DNA from: CAZMMV01 sp964567475
GTDB lineage: Bacteria > Bacillota > Clostridia > Tissierellales > Tissierellaceae
Reading direction: 5' to 3'
Assembly: GCA_964567475.1 (NCBI GenBank)
Contig: CAZMMV010000007.1
Coordinates: 1 to 40,390, forward strand
DNA length: 40,390 nt
Part shown: positions 30,294-38,845 of the stretch, in pieces
How the letters are laid out: every line of letters begins with the position of its first letter
Numbering within the stretch: position 1 is the first letter of the stretch
The notes under the pieces: generated by a model
The model's database searches: none
Told to the model about the DNA's origin: nothing
Seen by the model: only the letters and a program-made list of their open reading frames with translations
Made by a program: the position numbers and the translations under genes

Positions 30294-32426
30294 ATGTTAA
30301 AGGTAGAAAAAAGAAATGGTAATGTAGTTACATTTGAAGAAGACAAAATAGAAAACGCTGTTATAAAAGCAATGGAAGAATCAGATATAGGTGTTGATGA
30401 AAATCTTGCAAAGGAAATTGGAGAAAAGGCACATGAAAAGTTTAAGGATTTAGAAGTAGTTAATATTGAAAAGGTTCAAGATTTTGTTGAGATAGCACTT
30501 ATGATGACAAGACCAGAAGTTGCTAAGCTTTATATACTTTATAGAAATGAAAGAACTAGATTAAGAGAACAAGGCTGGGAAATGAATGATCTTCAAAGAG
30601 ATATTTATAATAAGAAATATAGATATGAAGGGGAAAGTTTTGATGAGTTTTTAACTAGAGTAAGCAGTGATAACAATCCTATAAAAAAGGCAATTAAAGA
30701 TAAAAAATTCATGCCTGCAGGACGTGTATTAGCAGGACGTGGATTAGATAAATTAGGAAGAAAAATAACACTTTCAAATTGCTATGTAATGCCAAAAGTT
30801 GAGGATAATATTGAAGCAATATTTGATACGGCAAAATATCTAGCTAGAACCTATTCTTATGGTGGTGGATGTGGACTTACACTATCTAAACTAAGACCAA
30901 AGGGTGCTAAAGTAAATAATGCTGCTAATACTACAACTGGTGCAGTTAGCTTTATGGATTTATTTTCCATGGTAACAGGTCTTATAGGTATGAAGGGGAG
31001 ACGTGGCGCCTTGATGCTTAATATGGATGTAGATCATCCAGATATAAGAGATTTTATAGATGTAAAAAATGATTTATCAAAGGTAAATTATGCAAATATA
31101 TCTGTAAATGTAAATGATGAGTTTATGAAAGCAGTAGAAAAAGATGATGAATATGAATTATATTTTAAAGTAGAGTCTACTGGAGAAGAGATAATAAAGA
31201 AAATAAGAGCTAGAGAATTATTTCATGAATTAGCTTTAAATAATTGGAATATGGCAGAGCCAGGTATACTATATAAAAATCGTATAGATACATGGAATTT
31301 AATGAGCGAAGATGAAGATTTTGAATTTGCAGGAGTTAATCCTTGTGCAGAAGAGACACTACCAGCTTTTGGAAGTTGTAATTTATCTTCTATAAATTTA
31401 TCTGAATTTGTAAATAATCCATTTACTGAGAAAGCAGAATTTGATTATGCTAAATTTGAGGAAATGGTTAAAGATGGAGTAATTTATCTAAATGAAATAT
31501 TAGATGAAAATATGAATCTTCACCCATTAGAGCAACAAAGAAAGATGTCTAGAGACTTAAGACAAATTGGTCTTGGAATAATGGGTCTTGCAGATATGTT
31601 TATAAAAATGGAAGTTAAATATGGTAGTCAGAAATCTTTAGATTTAATTCATAAAATAGGACATAGCATGGTTAATGCAGCTCTTAGACAATCTGCATTA
31701 CTTGCTAAAGAAGATGGACCATTTCCTGATTACAAGGCAGAGGCAGTATTGAAATCTCCCTACCTTCTTTCAAATGCAACTGAAGAAGTACTGGAATTGA
31801 TAAAAGAATATGGACTTAGAAATAGTCAACTTTTAACTATAGCACCAACGGGAAGTATTTCAACATTGATAGGATGTAGCAATGGAGTTGAACCTATATT
31901 CCAAGTATCTTATACTAGAAAATCTGAATCACTACATCTTCATGACACTTACTATAAGGTATTCACACCTATAGTAAAGGAATATATGGATAAAAATAAT
32001 TTGGCTAAAGAAGATGAACTTCCAGATTTCTTTATAACTACTACGAATTTAGATTACAAAGCTAGAATAGAAGTTCAATCTACATGGCAACAATATATAG
32101 ATGCAAGTATCTCATCAACAGTAAATGTGCCAAATGAATTTACAGTTGAAGAAGTAGAAGAACTATATATATATGCTTGGAAAAAAGGAATAAAAGGAAT
32201 AACTATATATAGAGATGGTTGTGCAAGATCAGGAATATTAATTTCTGATAGCTCAAAGAAAACCAGATTGGATAAAATAGATGAATTGAAAAATGAAATA
32301 GATAGCTTGGCAGCAGAGCAGATATTAGAAGATCCAGATATCTGTCCAATGTGTGGAGGAAAATTAATGCATAGTGGTGGATGTGCTGAGTGTCAAGATT
32401 GTGGATATAGTCCTTGTTCAATTTAA
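30294..32426 (+). CDS. nrdJ: Adenosylcobalamin-dependent (class II) ribonucleotide reductase
   Basis: A 710-residue enzyme that makes deoxyribonucleotides without oxygen. An ATP-cone occupies residues 1-90 (KRNGNVVTFEEDKIENAVIK). In the catalytic barrel, redox Cys163 lies in SNCYVMP, its partner Cys362 in GSCNLSSINL, and the radical-site triad is Asn349, Cys351, Glu353 in NPCAEE. The tail has the paired-cysteine swinging arm typical of NrdJ (CPMCGG, CAECQDCGYSPCSI), which distinguishes it from class I enzymes; no nrdB partner is near. ATG 30294 follows AAAGGAGG. Upstream dyads resemble NrdR boxes, so repression by NrdR at high dATP is expected. Confidence 0.93.
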   Translation: MLKVEKRNGNVVTFEEDKIENAVIKAMEESDIGVDENLAKEIGEKAHEKFKDLEVVNIEKVQDFVEIALMMTRPEVAKLYILYRNERTRLREQGWEMNDLQRDIYNKKYRYEGESFDEFLTRVSSDNNPIKKAIKDKKFMPAGRVLAGRGLDKLGRKITLSNCYVMPKVEDNIEAIFDTAKYLARTYSYGGGCGLTLSKLRPKGAKVNNAANTTTGAVSFMDLFSMVTGLIGMKGRRGALMLNMDVDHPDIRDFIDVKNDLSKVNYANISVNVNDEFMKAVEKDDEYELYFKVESTGEEIIKKIRARELFHELALNNWNMAEPGILYKNRIDTWNLMSEDEDFEFAGVNPCAEETLPAFGSCNLSSINLSEFVNNPFTEKAEFDYAKFEEMVKDGVIYLNEILDENMNLHPLEQQRKMSRDLRQIGLGIMGLADMFIKMEVKYGSQKSLDLIHKIGHSMVNAALRQSALLAKEDGPFPDYKAEAVLKSPYLLSNATEEVLELIKEYGLRNSQLLTIAPTGSISTLIGCSNGVEPIFQVSYTRKSESLHLHDTYYKVFTPIVKEYMDKNNLAKEDELPDFFITTTNLDYKARIEVQSTWQQYIDASISSTVNVPNEFTVEEVEELYIYAWKKGIKGITIYRDGCARSGILISDSSKKTRLDKIDELKNEIDSLAAEQILEDPDICPMCGGKLMHSGGCAECQDCGYSPCSI

Positions 32427-32460
32427 ATAATAAAAAATTAATATAGAATTAGGAAAAAAT

Positions 32461-32512
32461 AATACCTATATGTGGAATACTTAAAAATGTTTTCTATATA
32501 TAGGTATTTTTA
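32461..32512 (+). terminator. Terminator of nrdJ
   Basis: AATACCTATAT (32461-32471) and its complement (32498-32508) form an 11-base stem with a large 26-base loop, then five Ts. Confidence 0.65.
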
Positions 32513-32563
32513 TATATTTTTTCTAAGGAGATTAAAAGGACTAGTAGAAATTTATCTTTAAAG

Positions 32564-32572
32564 TGTTATAAT
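32564..32572 (+). promoter_or_regulatory. Extended -10 promoter of the Eis-like gene
   Basis: TGTTATAAT is a perfect extended -10, 52 bases before the start; -35 not recognisable. Confidence 0.5.
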
Positions 32573-32623
32573 AAAATTAGTAATAGATTTTCAGTAGAAA
32601 ATACAGTGTTTGAGGAGGAAATC

Positions 32624-33871
32624 ATGAGACAGATACTTAAGTTAAATGAAAATAATATACATGATTATACAGATATTGCTTTTAATGCATATCCTAGTTT
32701 TAAAAACTTAGAAAAGGAAGCATTAATTCAATACAAAAGGCAAACTCTAGAAATAATAAAACATGATCCAGATGTAACTTTTTATGGTATGTTTGAGGAA
32801 GAAAAGTTAATTGCTGTTATGCGTCTTTTTGACTTTAAAATGAATTGCTTTGGCAAAGTTTTGCCAGTGTCAGGCATTGGATTTTTAGGAGTGCATTTAA
32901 TGCATAAAAAAGAAAAGGCAGCTAAAGCTATGGTAGAATTTTATGAAGAATTATATAGAGATAAAGATATTCCAATTGCAACATTGTTGCCTTTTAGACC
33001 AGATTTTTATAAAAAAATGGGTTATGGTATAGGAACAAAGATGAATCAATATAGAATATCTCCAGACAGGATTCCAGCATATTATGGTGAGAGTGATTTA
33101 AGATATGTTGAAGATGATTTTGAAAATTTATTAGCTTGTCACAAAAGAATAGTTGAAAAGACTCATGGTATGATAATGAAAATTAAAGCTGAAATAAAAG
33201 ATTTAAAAGAGGATCCATATAATAAAATTATAGGAAACTATGATAAAAACGGAAGTATTAATGGCTACATAGTATTTAAATTTCAAAATGCTAAAGAAGG
33301 CAACTATACTGTAAATAATATTTATGTAAAAGAATTGGTCTATGAAAATACAGATGTGCTTAAAAAAATCCTTGGATTTCTTAGAAAACAAGATGACCAG
33401 GTGAATTTAGTTATATTTAATACAATGGATGAAGATTTTCACTATTTATTTGATAATCCATTAAATGATTCATTGAACTATATTCCCTATGGGAATATAG
33501 AAAGTAATACACAAGCTGTAGGGATTATGTATAAGATACTGGATATAAAGACAGGATTTAAACAATTAGCTCATAGAAATTACAATAATGTAAATATAAA
33601 TGTAAGATTTTTAATAGAGAATGAAATTAGTAAAAAAGAAGATGAAATAATAGTAAATTTTATAGACGGTGTTGCAAATCTTGATTGTAAAGAATTTGAT
33701 CTAACAATGAAAATTAAAACATCCAATTTTTCATCCTTATTTTTAGGATCTACATCTGTAAAAGGACTATATAATTTAGGGCTTTTAGAGATTGATCATT
33801 TAGAGTTTTTAGATGACTTGGACTTAGCATTTTATAATAATCAAAAACCTGTTTGTTATACTGATTTTTAA
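32624..33871 (+). CDS. Eis-type N-acetyltransferase
   Basis: A 415-residue protein of the Eis family: N-terminal GNAT domain, a second diverged GNAT domain, and a C-terminal sterol-carrier-like domain. The acetyl-CoA region reads VSGIGFLGVHLMHKKEKAAK (the V-x-x-V...R/K-x-x-G position), LPFRPDFYKKMGYG marks the end of the first domain, and the chain ends in Phe (CYTDF), whose terminal carboxylate is used in catalysis in Eis of Mycobacterium tuberculosis. Relatives acetylate aminoglycosides and other amines; the native substrate is unknown, and resistance should not be assumed. ATG 32624 follows GAGGAGGA; an upstream GTG at 32606 has no ribosome site. Confidence 0.85.
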   Translation: MRQILKLNENNIHDYTDIAFNAYPSFKNLEKEALIQYKRQTLEIIKHDPDVTFYGMFEEEKLIAVMRLFDFKMNCFGKVLPVSGIGFLGVHLMHKKEKAAKAMVEFYEELYRDKDIPIATLLPFRPDFYKKMGYGIGTKMNQYRISPDRIPAYYGESDLRYVEDDFENLLACHKRIVEKTHGMIMKIKAEIKDLKEDPYNKIIGNYDKNGSINGYIVFKFQNAKEGNYTVNNIYVKELVYENTDVLKKILGFLRKQDDQVNLVIFNTMDEDFHYLFDNPLNDSLNYIPYGNIESNTQAVGIMYKILDIKTGFKQLAHRNYNNVNINVRFLIENEISKKEDEIIVNFIDGVANLDCKEFDLTMKIKTSNFSSLFLGSTSVKGLYNLGLLEIDHLEFLDDLDLAFYNNQKPVCYTDF

Positions 33872-33898
33872 ATAAGTAATCATAAATGAGATATAGAT

Positions 33899-33922
33899 AA
33901 AACACCTATTTATAGGTGTTTT
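33899..33922 (+). terminator. Terminator of the Eis-like gene
   Basis: AAAACACCTA and TAGGTGTTTT form a perfect 10-base stem with a 4-base loop and T-rich tail. Confidence 0.85.
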
Positions 33923-33965
33923 ATTTATTCACTAGAATATATTTTTAAATAATAATCTTATAATA

Positions 33966-33974
33966 TGATATAAT
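33966..33974 (+). promoter_or_regulatory. Extended -10 promoter of the ftsEX operon
   Basis: TGATATAAT, 31 bases before the coiled-coil gene; -35 weak. Confidence 0.5.
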
Positions 33975-34005
33975 TATCTTTATGATTAATTAAAGAGGTG
34001 AAAAG

Positions 34006-35115
34006 ATGAATAGAAAAAGAATGCTTTTAATATTAATACTATTAATATTATTTACTACTATGTCTCCAGCTATAGAATCTCTTGCAGAAAGAGATGAAGA
34101 ATCAGAGTTAGAAGAAAAATTAAATTCCATATCTCAAGAAGAAAAGGATATTTTAGAGACTTTATTTTCTCAAGTTCAAGAAGTGGAAGAGTTAGAAAGG
34201 GAAAATCAAAGACTAAATATAGAAATAGAAGAGATGAAAAATGGAACAAAAGACTTAGAAAAAAGAATTATTGATGCAGAAGAAGGATATGAAAAGAACT
34301 TAATGGCCCTAGAAGCCCTATTAAAAAGTTATCAAAGAATGGGTGCAGGATCTTATTTGGAAATAATATTAGAATCGGAAAGTTTGCAAGACTTTTTAAG
34401 AAGAGTAAATATACTTAGAGATCTTAGTAGAAACTCTAAAGAACTTTTGGACAATATAGAAAAGGACAAAGGTAACTTAGAAGAAGAAAAAAATAAATTA
34501 AATATAAAATTAAGTCAAGTAGAAGAAAAACAAGATTCACTTAGGAAAACTATAGAAAAGAAGCATAAATTAGCAAGTGAAAAGGAAGCATATTTAGCAT
34601 CGTTAGCTAAAGATAGGGACCTATATGAAGAAAGATTGGGATATGTTTCTCTTATAATGAATGAATTAAAAGATATAATAGGAGAGTTTACAATAGAGTT
34701 TGCAAAGGTTATTAAAAGAGGTGACTTTCCTAAAAAAGCAGTAAAGCAATCGATTACAGCAAATGGAATAAAAGCTACAATATCTGAAAAAACCTTTAAC
34801 AATATAGTTAAGAAGCAAGAAAATCTTCCACAAATGGCGTTTAAATTTAAAAAGGATATAATGGAAATGAATGTGGCAGAGAAGAAACTATATTTATCAG
34901 GTAACTTTAATATAGAAAATAATAGAGTATTGAATTTCCAGGTAAAAGGAGGATCTTTCCTTGACATGCCTTTGGAAAAGGGAACAATAGAAGAGCTATT
35001 TGAAGAAGGAGATTTTGTATTAGATTTAGAACCATTAATTGGTAAAGCTATAGTGAAATCAATAGAAATAAAAAATGGATACTTAGAAATGCTTATAAAT
35101 ATAAAAATATTTTAG
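34006..35115 (+). CDS. Exported coiled-coil protein, probable FtsEX partner without a hydrolase domain
   Basis: A 369-residue protein in front of ftsE-ftsX. A signal peptide covers about residues 1-27. Residues 30-230 are a long coiled coil with the hallmark of PcsB/EnvC/CwlO-type partners (YLEIILESESLQDFLRRVNI, then a second helix NLEEEKNKLNIKLSQVEEKQ). Those proteins normally end in a CHAP, NlpC/P60 or LytM domain; here the last 110 residues show no catalytic Cys/His pattern and instead look like beta strands (LYLSGNFNIEN, VLNFQVKGGSFLDMPL, MLINIKIF), a shape like lipid-binding or membrane-proximal domains. I infer that FtsEX drives this protein to activate a separate hydrolase, as EnvC does. 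ATG 34006 follows AAAGAGGTGAAAAG. Confidence 0.75.
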   Translation: MNRKRMLLILILLILFTTMSPAIESLAERDEESELEEKLNSISQEEKDILETLFSQVQEVEELERENQRLNIEIEEMKNGTKDLEKRIIDAEEGYEKNLMALEALLKSYQRMGAGSYLEIILESESLQDFLRRVNILRDLSRNSKELLDNIEKDKGNLEEEKNKLNIKLSQVEEKQDSLRKTIEKKHKLASEKEAYLASLAKDRDLYEERLGYVSLIMNELKDIIGEFTIEFAKVIKRGDFPKKAVKQSITANGIKATISEKTFNNIVKKQENLPQMAFKFKKDIMEMNVAEKKLYLSGNFNIENNRVLNFQVKGGSFLDMPLEKGTIEELFEEGDFVLDLEPLIGKAIVKSIEIKNGYLEMLINIKIF

Positions 35116-35128
35116 ATGGAGTGACAAA

Positions 35129-35803
35129 ATGATAAAGACTAAGAATTTATCTTTAATATATGAAAATGGAACTGTAGCCTTAAAAAATGTAAATTTAAAT
35201 ATAGAAGCAGGAGATATAGTATATATAACTGGACCTAGTGGTTCAGGTAAAACTAGCCTTTTAAAACTTTTCATAGGAATGGAATATCCTACAGTTGGAC
35301 AAGTCAATGTTTTAGGCCTTAATATAGATAAGACAGAAAGTAAAAAAATTAGAAAACTTAGGAAGAGGATAGGTCCTGTATTTCAAGAGTTTAAACTAAT
35401 ACAAGGGAGAACATCCTTAGAAAATGTAATGATGGGTATGAGGTTTTTAGGTATGTCAAACAAAGAGATAAAAAAGGAAGCAGAAAATGCATTGATTAAA
35501 GTAGGTTTAGAGCATAAAATAAAGAGTTTAGTAGAAAATTTATCTTGGGGTGAAACACAAAGAGTAGCTATAGCAAGAGCTATAGCTAGAAAGCCAGCTA
35601 TTATATTAGCCGATGAGCCTACAGGAAATTTAGATATGGATAATGCTCTCAATATTTTAGACTTATTAGCATCTATTAAAAGTGAAGATACAGCAATAAT
35701 TATTACTACACATGCCACACATTTATTAGAGAATATAGAAGTTGGAAAGTTTGTAAAGGTTGATAATGGAAATGTTTCAGTTGAAGTTAGAGGTGAAGCT
35801 TAA
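35129..35803 (+). CDS. ftsE: Cell-division ATP-binding protein FtsE, altered ABC signature
   Basis: A 224-residue ATPase that with FtsX forms a mechanotransmitting ABC complex controlling wall hydrolases at division. Walker A is GPSGSGKT (35-42), Q-loop VFQEFKL, Walker B AIILADEPTGNLD, H-loop ITTHATHL. The signature, normally LSGGEQQRVAIARA, reads LSWGETQRVAIARA, with Trp140 in place of the first signature Gly and Thr143 in place of Gln; the rest is normal. That Gly touches ATP across the dimer, so the change may slow hydrolysis. ATG 35129 follows GATGGAGTGA, 13 bases after the coiled-coil gene. It overlaps ftsX by one base (TAATG). Confidence 0.9.
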   Translation: MIKTKNLSLIYENGTVALKNVNLNIEAGDIVYITGPSGSGKTSLLKLFIGMEYPTVGQVNVLGLNIDKTESKKIRKLRKRIGPVFQEFKLIQGRTSLENVMMGMRFLGMSNKEIKKEAENALIKVGLEHKIKSLVENLSWGETQRVAIARAIARKPAIILADEPTGNLDMDNALNILDLLASIKSEDTAIIITTHATHLLENIEVGKFVKVDNGNVSVEVRGEA

Positions 35804-36690
35804 TGAAAGATATTGTATACAATATGAGATATTTTTTTAAAGAAGCTAAAACAATTTTCAAGGTAGATAAAGCTTCAAATATCTTTTCTATATTTAGTAT
35901 AGGGCTAATCTTATTTATTCTTTCTTTGATTTTTTCTGCTTGGTGGATAAGTCAGGAAGTTATCCATATATTACAGAGTGAAGCAGAAATAAGTATTTAT
36001 TACGATGAAGATTTAGACAATATACAATTTAAAAATCTAGTAAAAAACATAGAAGACATAAGGGGTATCAAAAATGTTTCATTGATAGATGAAAATGAAT
36101 CCTATGAAAGAATGGTAGAAGTATTGGGTAGTGAAGCCAATATATTGAGTTTATTTGAATCTAATCCATTTACAGCTTTTATAGAAGTAAAAGTTGATAT
36201 AGAAGAAACAAATAATATATTAACTAGTATAGAAAAGATAGATAATATAAGTTATATAAGGGACAATAAAAATATAATAGATAAGCTGAAAAGTATTACC
36301 AATATGCTTACAATTGGAAGTATACTAATAGTTACTGTTGTAGGTATATCCACTGTATTTGTAGTATCACATATAATTAGACAAGGTATATACAACAATA
36401 GAAATCAAATTAATACCTTGAAATTGCTAGGAGCTCCAAATAGTTTTATAGGAGCACCATTTTTACTAGAAGGATTATTTTTAACATTAGGAGGAGGAGT
36501 ATTTTCATCCATACTAACATCAGGATTTTTATATTTAGCTTATGGACAAATAAAATCTTCCCTATTATTTATACCACTTCCATCAATGGAAATATTTTTA
36601 CCAAATGTGATTATAGTAGTTATATTAATAAGTTTTATATTAGGAATACTAGGAAGTATATTTGGACTTAAAGCAACAAATCATAACTAA
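35803..36690 (+). CDS. ftsX: Cell-division membrane protein FtsX
   Basis: A 295-residue membrane protein. A cytosolic N-terminus is followed by a membrane segment (about 27-48), an extracellular domain (about 50-165, starting with the usual EAEISIYYDEDLD strand and containing the ESNPFTAFIEVKV segment), and three C-terminal membrane helices from about 168, 220 and 265. NQINTLKLLGAPNSFI is the coupling region typical of FtsX/ABC3 permeases, and FLLEGLFLTLGGG follows. The outer domain would hold the coiled-coil protein encoded first in the operon. Start ATG overlaps the ftsE stop, indicating tight translational coupling. Confidence 0.93.
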   Translation: MKDIVYNMRYFFKEAKTIFKVDKASNIFSIFSIGLILFILSLIFSAWWISQEVIHILQSEAEISIYYDEDLDNIQFKNLVKNIEDIRGIKNVSLIDENESYERMVEVLGSEANILSLFESNPFTAFIEVKVDIEETNNILTSIEKIDNISYIRDNKNIIDKLKSITNMLTIGSILIVTVVGISTVFVVSHIIRQGIYNNRNQINTLKLLGAPNSFIGAPFLLEGLFLTLGGGVFSSILTSGFLYLAYGQIKSSLLFIPLPSMEIFLPNVIIVVILISFILGILGSIFGLKATNHN

Positions 36691-36696
36691 ATAATG

Positions 36697-36743
36697 AAAT
36701 AAGTATCAAAAATGGTGCCAGGCACCATTTTTGATACTTATTT
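36697..36743 (+). terminator. Terminator of the ftsEX operon with GGTGCCAGGCACC centre
   Basis: 23-base perfect arms (36697-36719, 36721-36743) around a single A, ending in Ts. The centre TGGTGCCAGGCACCA is GC-richer than its surroundings and resembles a dispersed palindrome of Firmicutes. Confidence 0.85.
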
Positions 36744-36754
36744 TAGAATTATGC

Positions 36755-36783
36755 TTGAAATTAAATGGTGGATATAATATGAT
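36755..36783 (+). promoter_or_regulatory. tRNA promoter
   Basis: TTGAAA (36755-36760), 17 bases, TATGAT (36778-36783), giving a start about seven bases before the mature tRNA. Confidence 0.65.
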
Positions 36784-36797
36784 ATACTAAGAACTAT

Positions 36798-36873
36798 GGG
36801 GGTATGGCGAAGTTGGGATCGCGCTTGGCTGGCAGCCAGGAGATCAGGGGTTCGAGTCCCCTTACCTCCACCA
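36798..36873 (+). tRNA. tRNA-Ala (anticodon GGC)
   Basis: A complete 76-base cloverleaf with encoded CCA. Acceptor stem GGGGGTA/TACCTCC includes the G3-T70 pair that is the identity element for alanyl-tRNA synthetase. D-arm GCGA/TCGC, anticodon arm CTTGG/CCAGG with loop CTGGCAG (anticodon GGC, reads GCC/GCT), T-arm AGGGG TTCGAGT CCCCT. Discriminator A. It is a single gene, not part of a tRNA cluster. Confidence 0.95.
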
Positions 36874-36901
36874 AATATAAATAAGCATATAAATAATTAG
36901 T

Positions 36902-36933
36902 AAAAAGGGAGAACTTATAGGTTCTCTTTTTCT
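36902..36933 (+). terminator. Terminator after the tRNA
   Basis: GAGAAC/GTTCTC stem, extended by A-T pairs, 6-base loop, five Ts. Confidence 0.8.
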
Positions 36934-36957
36934 ATATATACTTAAGGAGGTGTATCA

Positions 36958-38718
36958 ATGGAACTACTTAAGATACAAGAGTCTACTATGGAAGTAGCAG
37001 AGGCTATTAGGGCCGTATTAGATGTCGATGTAACCATAGTAGATAAGGATATGTATAGGGTAGCGGCAACAGGAAGATACAAGGATGAAATAGGAAAAAA
37101 GCTACCAAGAAATTGTTCCTTTGAAATGATAGCTGAAAAAATGGCTCCAGAATTTATAGACAATCCTAATGTTAGTCAAAAGTGTATGGAATGTAGTGTA
37201 AAAGGAACTTGTAAGGAAATGGCAACCATTGGATATCCGATTATACATGAAGGCCAACTTTTAGGAGTAATAGGAGTCATAGCCTTTACAGAAGAACAAA
37301 AGAATAATATATATAGAAATTATGAATCTCTAGTCTTGTTTTTAGATAAATTAGGGTATTTATTAGTTAAGAATCTAAGTTATATAGAAAACATTTCCAA
37401 ATTGATTATACAAGATAAGATGACCAATATGATAATAAACGAAATTGACAGTGGAGTTATATTAATAGATAGTAGAGGAAGAATTAAGATGATAAATTCT
37501 AAAGTAGAGGTTTATCTTAAAAGGGGAAGAAAGAATTTAGTAAATGAATCAATAAGAAAGGTTATTCCAAATATAGATTTAGAATTACAAAATGAATACT
37601 ATGTAGAGAAGAAGATTAAAGCGGGAGATAAAATGAAGAGTTTTATGATGAAAAATACTCCTGTTATAGTAGAAGGAAAAAAGGTAAGTAATATAATAGA
37701 ATTAAATAAAACCTCAAATATGATCAGGGATGCCTATAGACTGATAGAAGGAAATAAAAATATTAATTTTGATCACATAATAGGAAATAGTCACAAGTTA
37801 TTATCAGTAAAAGAGTTGTCAAATAGTGTAGCTGCTAGTGATTCAACAGTCTTGATTAGAGGAGAGAGTGGGACCGGAAAGGAACTATTCGCCAGAGCTA
37901 TTCATAATAATAGTGGTAAAAGTAATGCACCATTTATAGCAATTAATTGTGCTTCCATACCAGATAATTTACTAGAAAGTGAATTGTTTGGATACGACGA
38001 TGGAGCATTTACAGGAGCTAAAAAGGGAGGACAAATAGGAAAGTTTGAATTAGCTCATGGAGGAAGTTTGTTTTTAGATGAAATAGGGGATTTACCCTTA
38101 CATTTACAACCAAAAATATTAAGATCATTACAGGAAAAATCCTTTAGACGAGTAGGGGGAAAAGAATTAATTTCTTTAAAATTTCGATTAATAGCAGCCA
38201 CTAATAGAGATCTAGAAGACATGGTTTCTAACAAGAAATTTAGACAAGATTTGTATTATAGATTAAATGTAATTCCCATAAATATTCCGCCTTTAAGAGA
38301 AAGAATAGATGATATAGAGCCCTTAAATAAATACTTTTTAAAAAGACATTGCAATAGATTAGAAGTTCCTATAAAGTCTTTTTCAAAAAGAGGGGAAGAG
38401 GCTTTAAAAAACTATAATTGGCCAGGAAACATAAGAGAATTAGAAAATGTAATAGAATATCTAGTTAATATAATAAAAGATGATGAAATTAGATATAGGG
38501 ATTTGCCAGATAATATAAGAGAGTTTTCATTTAAAAAAGATAAATCTAGGAAAGAAGATTCATTAAAAGATCTTATGGAAAGTTATGAAAAACAAGTATT
38601 AACAAATTTTATAAATAAATATGGAAGTACTAAGAAAAATAAAGAAGAAATCTGTAAGATATTAAAAATTGATCTTTCTACCTTATATAGAAAGTTGAAT
38701 AAATATAATTTGCAATAA
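36958..38718 (+). CDS. cdsR: Sigma-54-dependent activator, probable regulator of cysteine degradation
   Basis: A 586-residue bacterial enhancer-binding protein. Residues 1-150 form a sensory domain with Cys76-x2-Cys79-x5-Cys85 (CMECSVKGTC), which could bind metal or sense thiol. A PAS-like segment follows near 160-260 (NEIDSGVILIDSRGRIKMIN). The AAA+ core has Walker A GESGTGKE (302-309), the sigma-54 contact loop GAFTGA (349-354), LFLDEIGDLPLHLQPKILR and NYNWPGNIRELENV. A Fis-type helix-turn-helix ends the protein (EEICKILKIDLSTLYRKLNK). The gene lies just before a cysteine desulfidase gene with a -24/-12 promoter, the same layout as cdsR-cdsB of Clostridioides difficile, hence the symbol. 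ATG 36958 follows AAGGAGGTG. Confidence 0.85.
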   Translation: MELLKIQESTMEVAEAIRAVLDVDVTIVDKDMYRVAATGRYKDEIGKKLPRNCSFEMIAEKMAPEFIDNPNVSQKCMECSVKGTCKEMATIGYPIIHEGQLLGVIGVIAFTEEQKNNIYRNYESLVLFLDKLGYLLVKNLSYIENISKLIIQDKMTNMIINEIDSGVILIDSRGRIKMINSKVEVYLKRGRKNLVNESIRKVIPNIDLELQNEYYVEKKIKAGDKMKSFMMKNTPVIVEGKKVSNIIELNKTSNMIRDAYRLIEGNKNINFDHIIGNSHKLLSVKELSNSVAASDSTVLIRGESGTGKELFARAIHNNSGKSNAPFIAINCASIPDNLLESELFGYDDGAFTGAKKGGQIGKFELAHGGSLFLDEIGDLPLHLQPKILRSLQEKSFRRVGGKELISLKFRLIAATNRDLEDMVSNKKFRQDLYYRLNVIPINIPPLRERIDDIEPLNKYFLKRHCNRLEVPIKSFSKRGEEALKNYNWPGNIRELENVIEYLVNIIKDDEIRYRDLPDNIREFSFKKDKSRKEDSLKDLMESYEKQVLTNFINKYGSTKKNKEEICKILKIDLSTLYRKLNKYNLQ

Positions 38719-38724
38719 TGCGGA
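38709..38724 (+). promoter_or_regulatory. Upstream dyad 1 (weak), overlapping the activator stop codon
   Basis: TTTGCAATAATGCGGA matches the TTnGCAA-N2-TTGCnAA dyad of the next two sites in its left half and most of its right half. It starts 186 bases before the -24 box. Confidence 0.5.
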
Positions 38725-38728
38725 TTTT

Positions 38729-38744
38729 TTTGCAATCTTGCGAA
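38729..38744 (+). promoter_or_regulatory. Upstream dyad 2
   Basis: TTTGCAATCTTGCGAA is a near-perfect dyad, 20 bases (two helical turns) after dyad 1. Likely enhancer site for the sigma-54 activator. Confidence 0.65.
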
Positions 38745-38805
38745 AGACGCTTACTTCCTATATCATGCCCTGTAGTTAACTGAAAAATATAAAAAACTGA
38801 ATTTG

Positions 38806-38821
38806 TTTGCAATTTTGCGAA
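38806..38821 (+). promoter_or_regulatory. Upstream dyad 3
   Basis: TTTGCAATTTTGCGAA differs from dyad 2 at one base and lies 77 bases after it, 74 bases before the -24 box. Confidence 0.65.
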
Positions 38822-38845
38822 TAAATTAATGATACTTTAATAGTC

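Noticed and set aside
34515..34967. 150-codon antisense frame inside the coiled-coil gene
   Set aside because: A mirror of Lys/Glu-rich coding sequence; no ribosome site, and the plus-strand gene is well supported.
35383..35718. 111-codon antisense frame inside ftsE
   Set aside because: It mirrors conserved FtsE motifs and has no start signals.
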